Source of the DNA: Phycisphaerae bacterium
Lineage (GTDB): Bacteria; Planctomycetota; Phycisphaerae; Phycisphaerales; UBA1924
Direction of reading: 5' to 3'
DNA: 64,000 bases
Assembly (NCBI GenBank): GCA_016793805.1
Contig: JAEUIZ010000031.1
Location: 83,156 to 147,155 of the forward strand
Below the pieces are notes generated by a model. That model made no database searches. It was not told the DNA's origin and was given only the letters and a program-made list of their open reading frames with translations. Of the stretch, positions 16,717 to 26,343 are shown in pieces. Numbering within the stretch: position 1 is the stretch's first letter; each line of letters starts with the position of its first letter. Position numbers and translations under genes: made by a program.

Positions 16717-18243
16717 ATGAGCCGGATCAACACGAACGTGCAGTCGATGATCGCCCAGCGCGTGCTTGGGCAGAACGGTTTGCAACTCGGTCGCTCGCTG
16801 GAGCGTCTGAGCACGGGTCTTCGGGTGAACCGGGGGAAGGACGATCCGGCGGGTCTGATCGCGTCGGAGAACCTGCGCTCGGAACTCAAGTCGCTGAACG
16901 CGGCGATCGGGAACTCGGAGCGTGCGGACCAGGTGGTGAACATCGCCGAGGGCGGGTTGCAGGAGGTGAGCACGCTGCTCACGGAGTTGCAGGGCCTGGT
17001 GACGGCGTCGGCGAGCGACGCGGGGCTCTCGGAGTCCGAGAAGGCCGCGAACCAGTTGCAGATCGACTCGATCCTGCAGACGATCGACCGGATCGCGAGC
17101 GCCACGAGTTTCCAGGGGACGAAGCTGCTCAACGGCAACTTTGACTACCGGGTCTCGGGCGTGGCGGCGGGCGTGACGGATTATCGGATCAACGGCGCGA
17201 AGTTCACGGGCACGACGCTGGACGTGGACGTGCTGGTCACGCAGTCCGCGCAGCAGGCGGGCCTGTACATGTCGATGGGCGGGACGGCGATCGACCTGGC
17301 GGCGGCGACCTCGACGTTCACGATCGAGGTGTCGGGCGCGCTGGGCACCCGCGAGTTGACGTTCACCTCGGGCACGACGATGACGAGCATCGCCGCGGCG
17401 ATCAACTCGTTCAAGAGCGTCACGGGTGTGGAGGCGTCGGTGGTGGCCTCGGGCTCGAGCAACGGGATCAAACTGGCGACGACGGAGTACGGGTCGTCGG
17501 AGTTCGTGACCGTCAAGGTGACGAAGGACGGCGGGATCTCGACGACGAACCTGGGTATCTACAACATGCAGGCGGGCGACTTCGACCTCATCAACACGAC
17601 TCGGGTGAGCACGTTCGCCGGCGCGTCCAACGGCGTGACGGACAAGGGCCAGAACGTCGGGGCGACGATCAACGGGATGACGGCGGTGTCGTCGGGCAAC
17701 AAGATCAAGGTGAGCACGGACACGCTGGACGTGGAGTTGACGCTCGCCACGAGCGAGTCGCAGGCGCTGGGGGCCGTGGGCTCCTCGCACGCCCTGTCGA
17801 TCTCGGGCGGGGGGGCCAACTTCCAGTTGGGCGGTCAGGTGGACCTGGGCGGGAAGGTGAGCATCGGGATCGGGGACATCAACAGCCGCAAACTGGGGAG
17901 TTTCGCCGAGGGCTACCTGAACTCGCTGGCGTCGGGCCGCGGGAACAACGTGGTGGACGGGGACACGTCGCAGGCGCAGAAGATCGTGAACGCGGCGGTG
18001 GAGCAGGTGTCGTCGCTGCGTGGTCGGCTGGGCGCGTTCCAGAAGAACACGATCGGGGCGACGATCCGCAGCCTGGGCGTGGCGGTCGAGAACACCTCGG
18101 CGGCCGAGAGCGCGATCCGCGACGCGGACTTCGCGGCCGAGACCGCGGGCCTGACGCGGGCGCAGATCCTGGTGGCGGCGTCGACGAACGTGCTGTCGCT
18201 GGCGAACTCCAGCCCGCAGAGCGCCCTGCAACTCCTCGGCTAA
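16717..18243 (+). CDS. Flagellin 2 (tandem paralogue)
   Basis: The 508-residue flagellin starts SRINTNVQSMIAQRVLGQNG and ends with QILVAASTNVLSLANSSPQS. Residues ~1-145 and the last ~95 form the conserved filament core. The variable middle has an IN-motif-like module (FTIEVSGALGTRELTFTSGT...SIAAAINSF) and a second beta module. It is very similar to flagellins 3 and 4 over its whole length, including the middle. It has its own promoter box, leader hairpin and terminator, so it is likely an independent unit. Confidence 0.95.
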   Translation: MSRINTNVQSMIAQRVLGQNGLQLGRSLERLSTGLRVNRGKDDPAGLIASENLRSELKSLNAAIGNSERADQVVNIAEGGLQEVSTLLTELQGLVTASASDAGLSESEKAANQLQIDSILQTIDRIASATSFQGTKLLNGNFDYRVSGVAAGVTDYRINGAKFTGTTLDVDVLVTQSAQQAGLYMSMGGTAIDLAAATSTFTIEVSGALGTRELTFTSGTTMTSIAAAINSFKSVTGVEASVVASGSSNGIKLATTEYGSSEFVTVKVTKDGGISTTNLGIYNMQAGDFDLINTTRVSTFAGASNGVTDKGQNVGATINGMTAVSSGNKIKVSTDTLDVELTLATSESQALGAVGSSHALSISGGGANFQLGGQVDLGGKVSIGIGDINSRKLGSFAEGYLNSLASGRGNNVVDGDTSQAQKIVNAAVEQVSSLRGRLGAFQKNTIGATIRSLGVAVENTSAAESAIRDADFAAETAGLTRAQILVAASTNVLSLANSSPQSALQLLG

Positions 18244-18267
18244 GCCGTCCGAGAACTCCGGTTTCGC

Positions 18268-18305
18268 ACGCCCCGGTCATCTGGCCGGGGCGTTTCTCGT
18301 TTTGG
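18268..18305 (+). terminator. Rho-independent terminator of flagellin 2
   Basis: A perfect 9-bp stem ACGCCCCGG/CCGGGGCGT with an 8-base loop is followed by TTCTCGTTTT. It lies 25 bases after the flagellin 2 stop. This is the clearest intrinsic terminator in the window. Confidence 0.8.
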
Positions 18306-18441
18306 TGTGCGGGCCGGGTCCCGGGGCGCGTCGGGGCGGGTGTGGGAGTGCGGGTCGTAGCGGTTGTGCGCCCGCACAGACGGCACACTCGACCCGGGCG
18401 TCACGGGCGGAACGCTGGGGCGCAAAGAGCGTGTGTCGGCC

Positions 18442-18469
18442 TTGACAGGAGGAGGGGCACTTCCGATAG
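18442..18469 (+). promoter_or_regulatory. Sigma-28-like promoter of flagellin 3
   Basis: TTGA (within TTGACA), 16 bases, then TCCGATAG. The -10 box shares CCGATAG with the flagellin 4 promoter and TCCGAT with flagellin 2. The leader to the ATG at 18556 is ~80 bases. The 312-base gap also holds the flagellin 2 terminator and the leader hairpin below. Confidence 0.5.
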
Positions 18470-18474
18470 AACGG

Positions 18475-18499
18475 GCGTCGGCGAGGGAGTCGCCGGCGC
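18475..18499 (+). promoter_or_regulatory. Long GGA-loop hairpin at the 5' end of the flagellin 3 leader
   Basis: A 10-bp stem (one T-G wobble; core CGGCGA/TCGCCG) closes the loop GGGAG. It begins about 6 bases after the -10 box, at the expected transcript 5' end. It could be a CsrA site or an RNA-stabilising 5' hairpin. Confidence 0.5.
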
Positions 18500-18555
18500 G
18501 CGGGCCGCGCCAACGTGGCGGGGCAATCACGGACGACCCCATCTGAAGAGGCAGT

Positions 18556-20088
18556 ATGAGCCGCATCAACACGAACGTTCAATCGCTGATTGCGCAGCGG
18601 GTTCTCGGGAGCAACACGGCGGGGCTGTCGCGCTCACTGGAGCGGCTCAGCACGGGGCTCCGGATCAACCGCGGCAAGGACGACCCGGCGGGCCTGATCG
18701 CGTCTGAGAACCTGCGGTCGGAACTCAAGTCGCTGAACGCGGCGATCGGGAACTCCGAGCGGGCGGACCAGGTGGTCAACATCGCCGAGGGCGGGTTGCA
18801 GGAGATCAGCAACCTGCTGACGGAACTGCAGGGCCTGGTGACGGCGACGGCCAACGACGCGGGCCTCTCGTCGAGCGAGAAGGCCGCGAATCAGTTGCAG
18901 GTGGACTCGATCCTGCAGACGATCGACCGGATCGCGAGCGCCACGAGTTTCCAGGGCACGAAGTTGCTCAACGGGAACTTCAACTACAAGGTCTCGGGCG
19001 TGGACGGCGGGATCACGGACTACCGGATCAACGGGGCGAAGTTCACGACCAACGCGCTGGACGTGGACGTGCTGGTGACGCAGTCGGCGCAGCAGGCGGG
19101 CCTGTACCTCTCGATGGGCGGCGCGGCGCTGGACCTCGGGGCGGCGACGAGCGCGTTCACGTTCGAGGTCTCGGGCGCCCTGGGGAGCCGCGAACTGACG
19201 TTCGCCTCGGGCACGGCGCTGACGAACATCGCCGCGGCGATCAACTCGTTCAAGAGCGTGACGGGCGTGGAGGCGCAGGTGATCGCGTCGGGCACGAGCA
19301 ACGGGATCAAGTTGTCCTCGACGAAGTTCGGGTCCGCGCAGTTCGTCGGGGTGAAGGTGATCGACGACGGCGGGATCTCGACGACAAACCTGGGCGTGTA
19401 CAACCTCCAGGCCGGGGACTTCGACCTCATCAACACGACCCGGGTGGCGGACTTCGCGAGTTCGACGGCGTCGAACGGTGTCCGCGACATCGGGCAGGAC
19501 GTGGGCGCGACGATCAACGGGATCACGGCCACGAGCAACGGACGGACCGCGCGGATCAACACCGACTTCCTCGACGTGGAGTTGTCGCTGGCGACGAGCG
19601 ACGCGCAGACGCTGGGGAACGTGGGCACGAGCCACGCGCTGACGATCACGGGCGGCGGCGCCAACTTCCAACTCGCGGGCCAGGTGGACATCGCCGGGAA
19701 GGTGAGCCTGGGCGTGGCGGACGTGGCGGTGCGGAAGTTGGGCGGGACCGACGTGGGGTACGTCAGCGACCTCGGGTCCGGGCGAGGGTTCAACCTGGTC
19801 GACGGGGACCTGACCTCGGCGCAGTTGGCGATCGGGAAGGCGATCGAGCAGGTCTCGGCTCTTCGCGGGCGGCTGGGCGCCTTCCAGAAGAACACGATCG
19901 GCGCGACAATCCGCAGCCTGGGCGTGGCGGTGGAGAACACGACCGCGGCCGAGAGCGTGATCCGCGACGCCGACTTCGCCGGGGAGACGGCGAGCCTGAC
20001 GCGGTCGCAGATCCTGGTGGCGGCCTCGACGAACGTGCTCTCACTGGCGAACACGGCCCCGCAGAGCGCGCTGCAGTTGCTCGGCTAA
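18556..20088 (+). CDS. Flagellin 3 (tandem paralogue)
   Basis: The 510-residue flagellin is nearly colinear with flagellins 2 and 4: SRINTNVQSLIAQRVLGSNT at the start, the same N-terminal core (LERLSTGLRINRGKDDPAG) and the ending NVLSLANTAPQSALQLLG. In the variable region it is closer to flagellin 4 (FTFEVSG, LTFASGTALTNIAAAINSF) than to flagellin 2. A weak ribosome site AGAGG precedes the ATG. It has its own promoter and terminator. Confidence 0.95.
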   Translation: MSRINTNVQSLIAQRVLGSNTAGLSRSLERLSTGLRINRGKDDPAGLIASENLRSELKSLNAAIGNSERADQVVNIAEGGLQEISNLLTELQGLVTATANDAGLSSSEKAANQLQVDSILQTIDRIASATSFQGTKLLNGNFNYKVSGVDGGITDYRINGAKFTTNALDVDVLVTQSAQQAGLYLSMGGAALDLGAATSAFTFEVSGALGSRELTFASGTALTNIAAAINSFKSVTGVEAQVIASGTSNGIKLSSTKFGSAQFVGVKVIDDGGISTTNLGVYNLQAGDFDLINTTRVADFASSTASNGVRDIGQDVGATINGITATSNGRTARINTDFLDVELSLATSDAQTLGNVGTSHALTITGGGANFQLAGQVDIAGKVSLGVADVAVRKLGGTDVGYVSDLGSGRGFNLVDGDLTSAQLAIGKAIEQVSALRGRLGAFQKNTIGATIRSLGVAVENTTAAESVIRDADFAGETASLTRSQILVAASTNVLSLANTAPQSALQLLG

Positions 20089-20124
20089 GCCGAGGCGTCC
20101 GCGGGCGACATGAAGTACGGATCG

Positions 20125-20155
20125 GCGCCCCGGGGCAACCTGGGGCGCTTTCGTT
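20125..20155 (+). terminator. Rho-independent terminator of flagellin 3
   Basis: Stem GCGCCCC/GGGGCGC (7 bp) with a 10-base loop, followed by TTTCGTT, starting 37 bases after the stop. Confidence 0.7.
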
Positions 20156-20225
20156 ATCGGGCCGAGCGGCGCGGCAGTGGCGGTGGGGCGCCGGTGCGGG
20201 CCGCGCGGATTCCCTGAAGCGGAAG

Positions 20226-20253
20226 TTCAGGAGGTCCCGGTTATCCCCGATAG
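20226..20253 (+). promoter_or_regulatory. Sigma-28-like promoter of flagellin 4
   Basis: TTCA, 16 bases, then CCCGATAG, matching the -10 box of flagellin 3 at seven of eight positions. The -35 part is weaker. The leader to the ATG at 20351 is ~90 bases. I found no GGA-loop hairpin as good as those of the other copies; a 4-bp TCGG/CCGA stem near the start is the best. Confidence 0.45.
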
Positions 20254-20350
20254 AGGACACCGAAGGCAAAGGCGGCACAGGCGGAACAGACGCGCGGGCC
20301 GACGCCCGCACCGCCCGATGCCGGACGAGGTTCTATTCGGAGCCCGATCC

Positions 20351-21883
20351 ATGAGCCGGATCAACACGAACGTCCAGTCGATGATCGCCCAGCGGGTGCT
20401 GGGCCTCAACAACGTGTCGCTGAACTCGTCGCTGGAGCGGCTGAGCACGGGTCTGCGGATCAACCGGGGCAAGGACGATCCGGCGGGGCTGATCGCGTCG
20501 GAGAACCTGCGGTCGGAGATCCGGGCGCTCAACGCTGCGGTGAGCAACTCCGAGCGTGCGGACCAGGTGGTGAACATCGCCGAGGGCGGGCTGCAGGAGA
20601 TCAGCAACCTGCTGACGGAACTGCAGGGCCTGGTGACGGCGACGGCGAACGACGCGGGGCTCTCGGCGTCGGAGAAGACGGCGAACCAGTTGCAGGTGGA
20701 CTCGATCCTGCAGACGATCGACCGGATCGCGAGCGCGACGAGTTTCCAGGGGACCAAACTGCTCAACGGTCGTCTCGACTACCGGGTGTCGGGCGTGGAC
20801 GCGGGGGTGACGGACTATCGGATCAACGGCGCGAAGTTCACGACCAACGCGCTGGACGTGGACGTGCTGGTGACGCAGTCGGCGCAGCAGGCGGGCCTGT
20901 ACCTCTCGATGGGCGGGCCGGCGCTGGACCTGGGGTCGGCGACGAGCGCGTTCACGTTCGAGGTTTCGGGGCTGCTGGGGAGCCGGGAGTTGACGTTCGC
21001 ATCGGGGACGGCGCTGACGAACATCGCGGCGGCGATCAACTCGTTCAAGACGGTCACGGGGGTGGAGGCGCAGGTGATCGCGTCGGGCACGAGCAACGGG
21101 ATCAAGTTGTTCACGACGGGGTTCGGGTCGTCGGAGTTTGTCGGGGTGAAGGTGATCAAGGACGGGGGCATCTCGACGACGAACCTGGGGTTGTACAACC
21201 TCCAGGCCGGGGACTTCGACCTGATCAACACGACCCGGGTGGCGGACTTCGCGAGTTCGACGGCGTTCAACGGGGTGCGGGACCTGGGGCAGGACATCGG
21301 GGCGACGATCAACGGGATCAGTTCGGTGACGCGCGGAAAGACCGCGCGGATCGCGACGGACTTCCTGGACATCGAGGTGACGCTCTCGACGAGCGAGGCG
21401 CAGGGCTTGGGGCCGGTGGGCAGCACGCACGCGCTGACGATCACCGGCGGCGGGGCGGACTTCCAGTTGGCGTCGCGCGTGGACGTGGCGGGCAAGGTGA
21501 GCCTGGGGATCGCGGACGTGGCGGTGCGGAAGTTGGGCGACTCGGCCGTGGGCTACCTCAGCGAGATCGGGTCGGGCAAGGGCTTCAACGTCGTGGACGG
21601 GGACACGACGGCGGCGCAACTCACGATCGCGCGGGCGATCGAGCAGGTGTCGTCGCTCCGCGGTCGGCTGGGCGCGTTCCAGAAGAACACGATCGGGGCG
21701 ACGATCCGCAGCCTGGGCGTGGCGGTGGAGAACACGTCGGCGGCCGAGAGCGTGATCCGCGACGCGGACTTCGCGGCCGAGACCGCGGGCCTGACGCGGT
21801 CGCAGATCCTGGTCGCGTCGTCGACGCAGGTCTTGGCGCTCGCGAACACGGCCCCGCAGAGCGCGCTGCAGTTGCTCGGCTAG
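20351..21883 (+). CDS. Flagellin 4 (tandem paralogue)
   Basis: The 510-residue flagellin starts SRINTNVQSMIAQRVLGLNN and ends QVLALANTAPQSALQLLG. The start used is the conserved flagellin start; an in-frame extension upstream is Arg-rich and falls in the leader. It is most like flagellin 3 but has some copy-specific changes (EIRALNAAVSNS, GFGSSEFVGV). It completes an array of four flagellins in one direction, followed by a convergent gene. Confidence 0.95.
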   Translation: MSRINTNVQSMIAQRVLGLNNVSLNSSLERLSTGLRINRGKDDPAGLIASENLRSEIRALNAAVSNSERADQVVNIAEGGLQEISNLLTELQGLVTATANDAGLSASEKTANQLQVDSILQTIDRIASATSFQGTKLLNGRLDYRVSGVDAGVTDYRINGAKFTTNALDVDVLVTQSAQQAGLYLSMGGPALDLGSATSAFTFEVSGLLGSRELTFASGTALTNIAAAINSFKTVTGVEAQVIASGTSNGIKLFTTGFGSSEFVGVKVIKDGGISTTNLGLYNLQAGDFDLINTTRVADFASSTAFNGVRDLGQDIGATINGISSVTRGKTARIATDFLDIEVTLSTSEAQGLGPVGSTHALTITGGGADFQLASRVDVAGKVSLGIADVAVRKLGDSAVGYLSEIGSGKGFNVVDGDTTAAQLTIARAIEQVSSLRGRLGAFQKNTIGATIRSLGVAVENTSAAESVIRDADFAAETAGLTRSQILVASSTQVLALANTAPQSALQLLG

Positions 21884-21910
21884 GGCCGGCGGTCGAGGTT
21901 GGAACGTATC

Positions 21911-21942
21911 GGCCGATCGCACGTCCAGCGGTCGGCCGGTTT
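21911..21942 (+). terminator. Candidate terminator after flagellin 4
   Basis: A 10-bp stem (GGCCGATCGC with GCGGTCGGCC, one G-T pair) with a 7-base loop, then GGTTTCG. It lies in the 91-base gap between convergent genes and could serve both. Confidence 0.5.
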
Positions 21943-21974
21943 CGCGCGCGGTCCGCGAACTCGACGTGACGGGG

Positions 21975-23159
21975 CTACGCCTCGGGCGCGAGAGTGGCGT
22001 GCAGTTGGGCGAGGCGCGAGAGGCAGGCGGGGCTGGGCGCGAGCCCTCGGCGGGCCATGACGGCGCGGGCGACCTCCTCGAACTTTGCCAGCCGGAAGCG
22101 GCGCTGGCCCTCGTCGGTGCGCCACGCGAAGGGTTCGACGCAGCCGGAAACCGGGCCGGAGGCGGCGAGCATGGCGGCGGTGTGGACGACGACGCCGGTC
22201 ATGAGGCGGGTGCCGATGGCGGTCTTGACGTGGTCCCCGAGCGTGGCGCCGAGGAACTGGAGCCCGGTGCGTTCGTTGGAGGCATCCGGGGCGGCGCGGG
22301 CGATGACCTCGGCGTAGGTGTTGAGGAGGTTCGAGTTGGTCGTGCCCGCGCCGAGGTTGACCCACTCGCCGACGTAGGAGTCGCCGAGGAAGCCGTCGTG
22401 GGCCTTGTTGGAGTAGCCCTGGAAGATGGAGCCCGAGACCTCGCCGGCGACCTTGCACCACGGGCCGATGGCGGTGTTCTGGCGGATGACGGCCCGCTCG
22501 AGCACGGTGGCGTGCTCGCCGATGGCGCACGGGCCGAGGAGGATCGCCCCGGGGCGGACGACGGCGTGGGCGGCAATGAGGATGGGCCCGGCCTCGGCGT
22601 CGAGGATGGCGGAGGAGTGGACGCGGGCGGTGGGGGCGATGGCCAGCATCGCCGTGCCGCCGGTGAGGTGCTGAAGATCGGAGGCGATGGCGGCGTCGCG
22701 GTGTCGGCGGACATCCCATGGCCGCGCGAGCACCCCGCCGACCTCCGCGGGCGAGAGTTTCACGAGTCGGAAGGGCGCGGTGTCCCCGGCCAGCACGGGC
22801 GCGAGGTCGTCGAATCGGCATCGGGCGGCGAGGATGTGCCCGGACTGCTCATCGACGAGCGCGACGCCGGGCTCGGTGAGGCGATCGAGGAGGCCGAGGC
22901 GAGGAAGGACCCATCGGCCGCTGACGGCGAGGAAGTCGGTGCCGCGCGGTGGGGGGACGTTGACGGGGATTCGATGCCGCTCACGGGTGAGGTCGGCGAG
23001 CGCGTCGGGGACGTAGAGGCCCAGGGGCTGGAAGGGCCCGGCGAGGGTGAGGCGGTCGAGGGTGGAGAGGGCGCCGGTGCGGACATCGAAGGCGGGGCGG
23101 AGGTGGGTGAGCGGCCCAAGGACGCCCAGGCCGTCGTCGAAGACATAGCCGGTGTGCAT
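21975..23159 (-). CDS. GlmU-like sugar nucleotidyltransferase with left-handed beta-helix
   Basis: The 394-residue protein has an N-terminal NTP_transf_4-like region containing LRPAFDVRTGALS (the usual LRP...DIR.G pattern). A hexapeptide-repeat left-handed beta-helix (~180-340) follows, with GPWCKVAGEVSGSIFQGYSNKAHDGFLGDSYVG and NLGAGTTNSNL, as in the acyltransferase half of GlmU. Such proteins are thought to make activated amino sugars in lineages lacking classical GlmU; the exact substrate is not shown. No ribosome site is present; a TACACT box ends 7 bases before the ATG, so it may be leaderless. Confidence 0.8.
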   Translation of the reverse strand: MHTGYVFDDGLGVLGPLTHLRPAFDVRTGALSTLDRLTLAGPFQPLGLYVPDALADLTRERHRIPVNVPPPRGTDFLAVSGRWVLPRLGLLDRLTEPGVALVDEQSGHILAARCRFDDLAPVLAGDTAPFRLVKLSPAEVGGVLARPWDVRRHRDAAIASDLQHLTGGTAMLAIAPTARVHSSAILDAEAGPILIAAHAVVRPGAILLGPCAIGEHATVLERAVIRQNTAIGPWCKVAGEVSGSIFQGYSNKAHDGFLGDSYVGEWVNLGAGTTNSNLLNTYAEVIARAAPDASNERTGLQFLGATLGDHVKTAIGTRLMTGVVVHTAAMLAASGPVSGCVEPFAWRTDEGQRRFRLAKFEEVARAVMARRGLAPSPACLSRLAQLHATLAPEA

Positions 23160-23166
23160 GGGGTGG

Positions 23167-23172
23167 AGTGTA
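23167..23172 (-). promoter_or_regulatory. -10 box TACACT directly before the sugar nucleotidyltransferase start
   Basis: Read on the minus strand, TACACT is followed by 7 bases and ATG. Transcription would begin at or next to the start codon. It is identical in sequence to the box before lipA. Confidence 0.5.
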
Positions 23173-23274
23173 CGGATGTCGCACTCGCCGACGTGTGCCT
23201 CTGGGGCTGGTGTCGAGCGCGGGTGATGTTGGCCAAGGGTAGAGCCCGCCGCCGAGGTGCTGGCGTCGGCGCTC

Positions 23275-24840
23275 CTACTCCCGCAGGTGCTCGACGGTGT
23301 AGTTGGGGCTTTCCTTGGTGATGCGGATGTTGTGGGGGTGGCTCTCGACCATGCTGGCGCCGGTGATGCGGCAGAAGCGAGCGTCGCGGTGGAGGTCGGG
23401 GATGGTGCGGCAGCCGCAGTAGCCCATCGCCGAGCGAACGCCCCCGACCATCTGGTAGACGAACTCGGCGAGTTGCCCGCGATAGGGGACGAGGCCCTCG
23501 ACGCCCTCGGGGACGAACTTGAGCGTGGGCTTGTCGGGCTGGCGCGAGGCCTGGGCGTAGCGGTCGGCGCTCCCGGCGTTCATGGCGCCCTCGGAGCCCA
23601 TCCCGCGGTACGACTTGTAGCGCCGGCCGTGGGAGATCACGAGTTCGCCGGGCGACTCGTCGAGCCCTGCGAAGAGAGAGCCCATCATCACGCAGTCGGC
23701 CCCTGCGACGATGGCCTTGGCGATGTCGCCGGAGTGGCGGATGCCCCCGTCGGCGATGACGGGGACGGCGGGGTCGGCGGCGTCGCGGCCCTCGACGGCG
23801 CCCATGATCGCGGTGATCTGGGGGACGCCCACGCCGGTGACGATGCGGGTGGTGCAGATCGAGCCCGGGCCGATGCCGACCTTGATCGAGTCGGCGCCGG
23901 CAAGGATGAGGTCGCGGGCGGCCTCGGCGGTCGCGATGTTGCCCGCGATCACCTCGATGGCGAAGCGTTCCTTGACGGTGCGGACGGTGCGGAGGACGTT
24001 CTCGGTGTGCCCGTGGGCGGTATCGACGACGAGGACATCGACGCCGGCCTCGATGAGGGCGGCGGCGCGGTCGTACTGGTCGACGCCGACGGCGGCGCCG
24101 CAGCGGAGCCGCCCGCGCGCGTCGGTGAGCGCCCGCGGGAACTGGCTGAGGCGCTCGATGTCGCGCATCGTGATGAGCCCGGCGAGGCGGCCCTGCGCGT
24201 CGGTGAGCAGGAGTTTCTCGACCTTGTTCTTGTTGAGGATGACCTCGGCCTGCTCGAGCGTCGTGCCCGCGGGCGCGGTGATCAGGTTCCGGCTCGTCAT
24301 GATCTGCGCGACGGGCGTGGACTCGTCCTCGACGAACTTGAGGTCGCGGCGGGTGAGGATGCCCAGCACCTTGCCCTTGCTGCGGAGGATCTGGTGTCCG
24401 TCGTCGGTCACGGGGAACCCGGAGACGTTGTGCTGGCGCATCAGTTCGCGGGCGCGGCGGACGGTGTCGGTCGGTCCGAGCGTGATCGGATCGGCGATGA
24501 TCCCGTTGGCGGAGCGTTTGACCTTGGCGACCTCGCGGGCCTGGGCCTCGACGGGCAGGTTCTTGTGGATGATCCCGATGCCGCCTTCTTGCGCGAGCGC
24601 GATGGCGAGGGAGGACTCGGTGACGGTGTCCATCGGGGCGGAGACGAGTGGGATCTTGAGGCGGATGGAGCGGGTGAGGCGTGTCTCGGTGTTGGCGTCG
24701 GCGGGCATGATGCCGCTGCGGCGCGGGAGGATGAGCACGTCGTCGAAGGTGATGCCCTCGGTGACGATCTTTGGGGTGAGGGGCATGTTCGCCGGTTCGA
24801 GGGTTCGGCGTGGGGCGGGGGAAACCGTGTCAGTCGCCAT
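23275..24840 (-). CDS. guaB: Inosine-5'-monophosphate dehydrogenase
   Basis: The 521-residue enzyme oxidises IMP to XMP with NAD, the committed step of guanine nucleotide synthesis. It has [15 protein letters not shown] at the N-terminus, a tandem CBS pair (~115-235), the IMP loop [11 protein letters not shown] with catalytic Cys329, the phosphate site DGGIRHSGD, the flap ([11 protein letters not shown]) and the C-terminal [16 protein letters not shown] second possible start lies at residue 19 (MPLTPKIV); the first is preceded by AACACT 5 bases away, resembling the leaderless boxes nearby. It is divergent from the HtrA gene. Confidence 0.96.
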   Translation of the reverse strand: MATDTVSPAPRRTLEPANMPLTPKIVTEGITFDDVLILPRRSGIMPADANTETRLTRSIRLKIPLVSAPMDTVTESSLAIALAQEGGIGIIHKNLPVEAQAREVAKVKRSANGIIADPITLGPTDTVRRARELMRQHNVSGFPVTDDGHQILRSKGKVLGILTRRDLKFVEDESTPVAQIMTSRNLITAPAGTTLEQAEVILNKNKVEKLLLTDAQGRLAGLITMRDIERLSQFPRALTDARGRLRCGAAVGVDQYDRAAALIEAGVDVLVVDTAHGHTENVLRTVRTVKERFAIEVIAGNIATAEAARDLILAGADSIKVGIGPGSICTTRIVTGVGVPQITAIMGAVEGRDAADPAVPVIADGGIRHSGDIAKAIVAGADCVMMGSLFAGLDESPGELVISHGRRYKSYRGMGSEGAMNAGSADRYAQASRQPDKPTLKFVPEGVEGLVPYRGQLAEFVYQMVGGVRSAMGYCGCRTIPDLHRDARFCRITGASMVESHPHNIRITKESPNYTVEHLRE

Positions 24841-24966
24841 TGACCAGTGTTGGGGCCTTCGCCCCGGCGGTCAAGCGACGGAGGCGGCCCGTCCGCGCGT
24901 CTCTTGGAGTGGGAACAATCGGGGACCTGGGGGTTCCAAGCGTGGGTCAGGAACGCGGAGTGAAAC

Positions 24967-26343
24967 ATGAAGAGGACGTGGACCCGTTCGGTCGCGGTGG
25001 GGATGGTGTGGGCGTTGGGGCTGACGACGCCGGTGTGGTCGCAGAAGTCCGACGCGGGGGTGCAGGAGGACCTTCGGCACGCGCGGGCGCTGTCGCGGAC
25101 GTTCAACCGTGCGGCGACGGTGGTGGGGCCTTCGGTGGTGCACATCACCCCGATCAGCCGGGTGGCGTTCCGTCGGGGGTGGTTCGAGCCGGTGGAGACG
25201 GAGATGCGTCCGACCGGGGCCGGGTCGGGCGTGGTGGTGAGCGCCGAGGGCTACATCGTCACGAACAACCACGTGATCGAGAGCGCGGAGCGGGTGCAGG
25301 TGAAGTTCGCCGATGGCCGGATGATGGAGGGGACGATCGTGGGGCGCGACCCGGCGACGGACCTCGGCGTGGTGCGGGTCAAGGGCGAGGGACTCAAGCC
25401 GGCAACGTGGGGGGACTCGGACGCGTTGGAGGTGGGCGACTGGGTGATCGCGGTGGGCAGCCCGTTCGGGCAGTTTGACAACACCGTGACGGCGGGGATC
25501 GTGAGCGCGAAGAACCGCACCGGGCTGGCGTCGGCGTCGGACGAGCGGTTCGAGGACTTCATCCAGACCGATGCGGCGATCAACCCGGGGAACTCGGGCG
25601 GCCCGCTGGTGGACCTCGAGGGCAAGGTGGTGGGGATCAACAGCCAGATCGCGACGCGCGGCGGTGGGTCGGTGGGGATCGGGTTCTCGATCCCGGCGTC
25701 GATCGCGCGGGCGGTGGCGGACTCGATCATCCGCACGGGACGGGCGCAGCGGGGGTGGCTGGGCGTGCAGATGGCGGGCCCGGCGCAGGCGGCGCCGGGC
25801 GAGGGGGTCGCGATCGCCGACGTGGTGCGTGGGGGTCCGGCAGAGGAGGCGGGGATCAGGCCGGGGGACGTGGTGGTGCGCTACAACGGGCGCGAGGTGG
25901 GCAACGGGACGCGGCTGCGCAACGCGATCGCGTTCACCACGCCCGGCTCGGAGGCCACGCTGGACCTGGTGCGCGACGGGAAGGCCCGCACGGTGCGCGT
26001 GAGCGTGCTCGATCGGGACGAGGCGATCACGCTGAGCCCCGGGGGCGCGGCGTACAGGCGGTTCGGGTTCATCGTGTCGGACCTGACGCCGCAGGTGCTG
26101 GCGCAGTTGGGGTACCGCGGCGAACTCGAGGGCGTGGTCGTGGCGAGGATCGACCCGCTCGGCCCGGCGAGCGGCGCGAACGGGTTGCAGGCGGGCGACA
26201 TCATCGTGCAGGCGAATCGCACCCCGACTCCCGGCACAGAGGCCTTTGACAGCGTGGTCAAGGGGTTTGGCGGGCAGCGTCTGCGGCTGGGCGTGATCCG
26301 CGGGCCGCAGCAGGGGTACATCGAGATTTCGGCGAGAAAGTAG
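24967..26343 (+). CDS. HtrA/DegP-family periplasmic serine protease with two PDZ domains
   Basis: The 458-residue precursor has a signal peptide cleaved near VWSQ (~residue 26). The trypsin-like domain carries the triad His102 (TNNHVI), Asp132 (ATDLGVV) and Ser210 (GNSGGPL). Two PDZ domains follow, ~265-345 ([23 protein letters not shown]) and ~360-455 ([20 protein letters not shown]). It would act in envelope protein quality control. A GGAG ribosome site precedes the ATG. Confidence 0.93.
   Translation: MKRTWTRSVAVGMVWALGLTTPVWSQKSDAGVQEDLRHARALSRTFNRAATVVGPSVVHITPISRVAFRRGWFEPVETEMRPTGAGSGVVVSAEGYIVTNNHVIESAERVQVKFADGRMMEGTIVGRDPATDLGVVRVKGEGLKPATWGDSDALEVGDWVIAVGSPFGQFDNTVTAGIVSAKNRTGLASASDERFEDFIQTDAAINPGNSGGPLVDLEGKVVGINSQIATRGGGSVGIGFSIPASIARAVADSIIRTGRAQRGWLGVQMAGPAQAAPGEGVAIADVVRGGPAEEAGIRPGDVVVRYNGREVGNGTRLRNAIAFTTPGSEATLDLVRDGKARTVRVSVLDRDEAITLSPGGAAYRRFGFIVSDLTPQVLAQLGYRGELEGVVVARIDPLGPASGANGLQAGDIIVQANRTPTPGTEAFDSVVKGFGGQRLRLGVIRGPQQGYIEISARK

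Noticed and set aside
20177..20350. N-terminal extension of flagellin 4 by 58 residues
   Set aside because: The extension is Arg-rich, contains the promoter box and leader, and is absent from all flagellins; the conserved start is at 20351.
14754..21883. Flagellin array as a phase-variation cassette with inverted repeats
   Set aside because: All four genes run in the same direction, each with its own start and leader; I saw no invertase gene or inverted-repeat pair at the borders.
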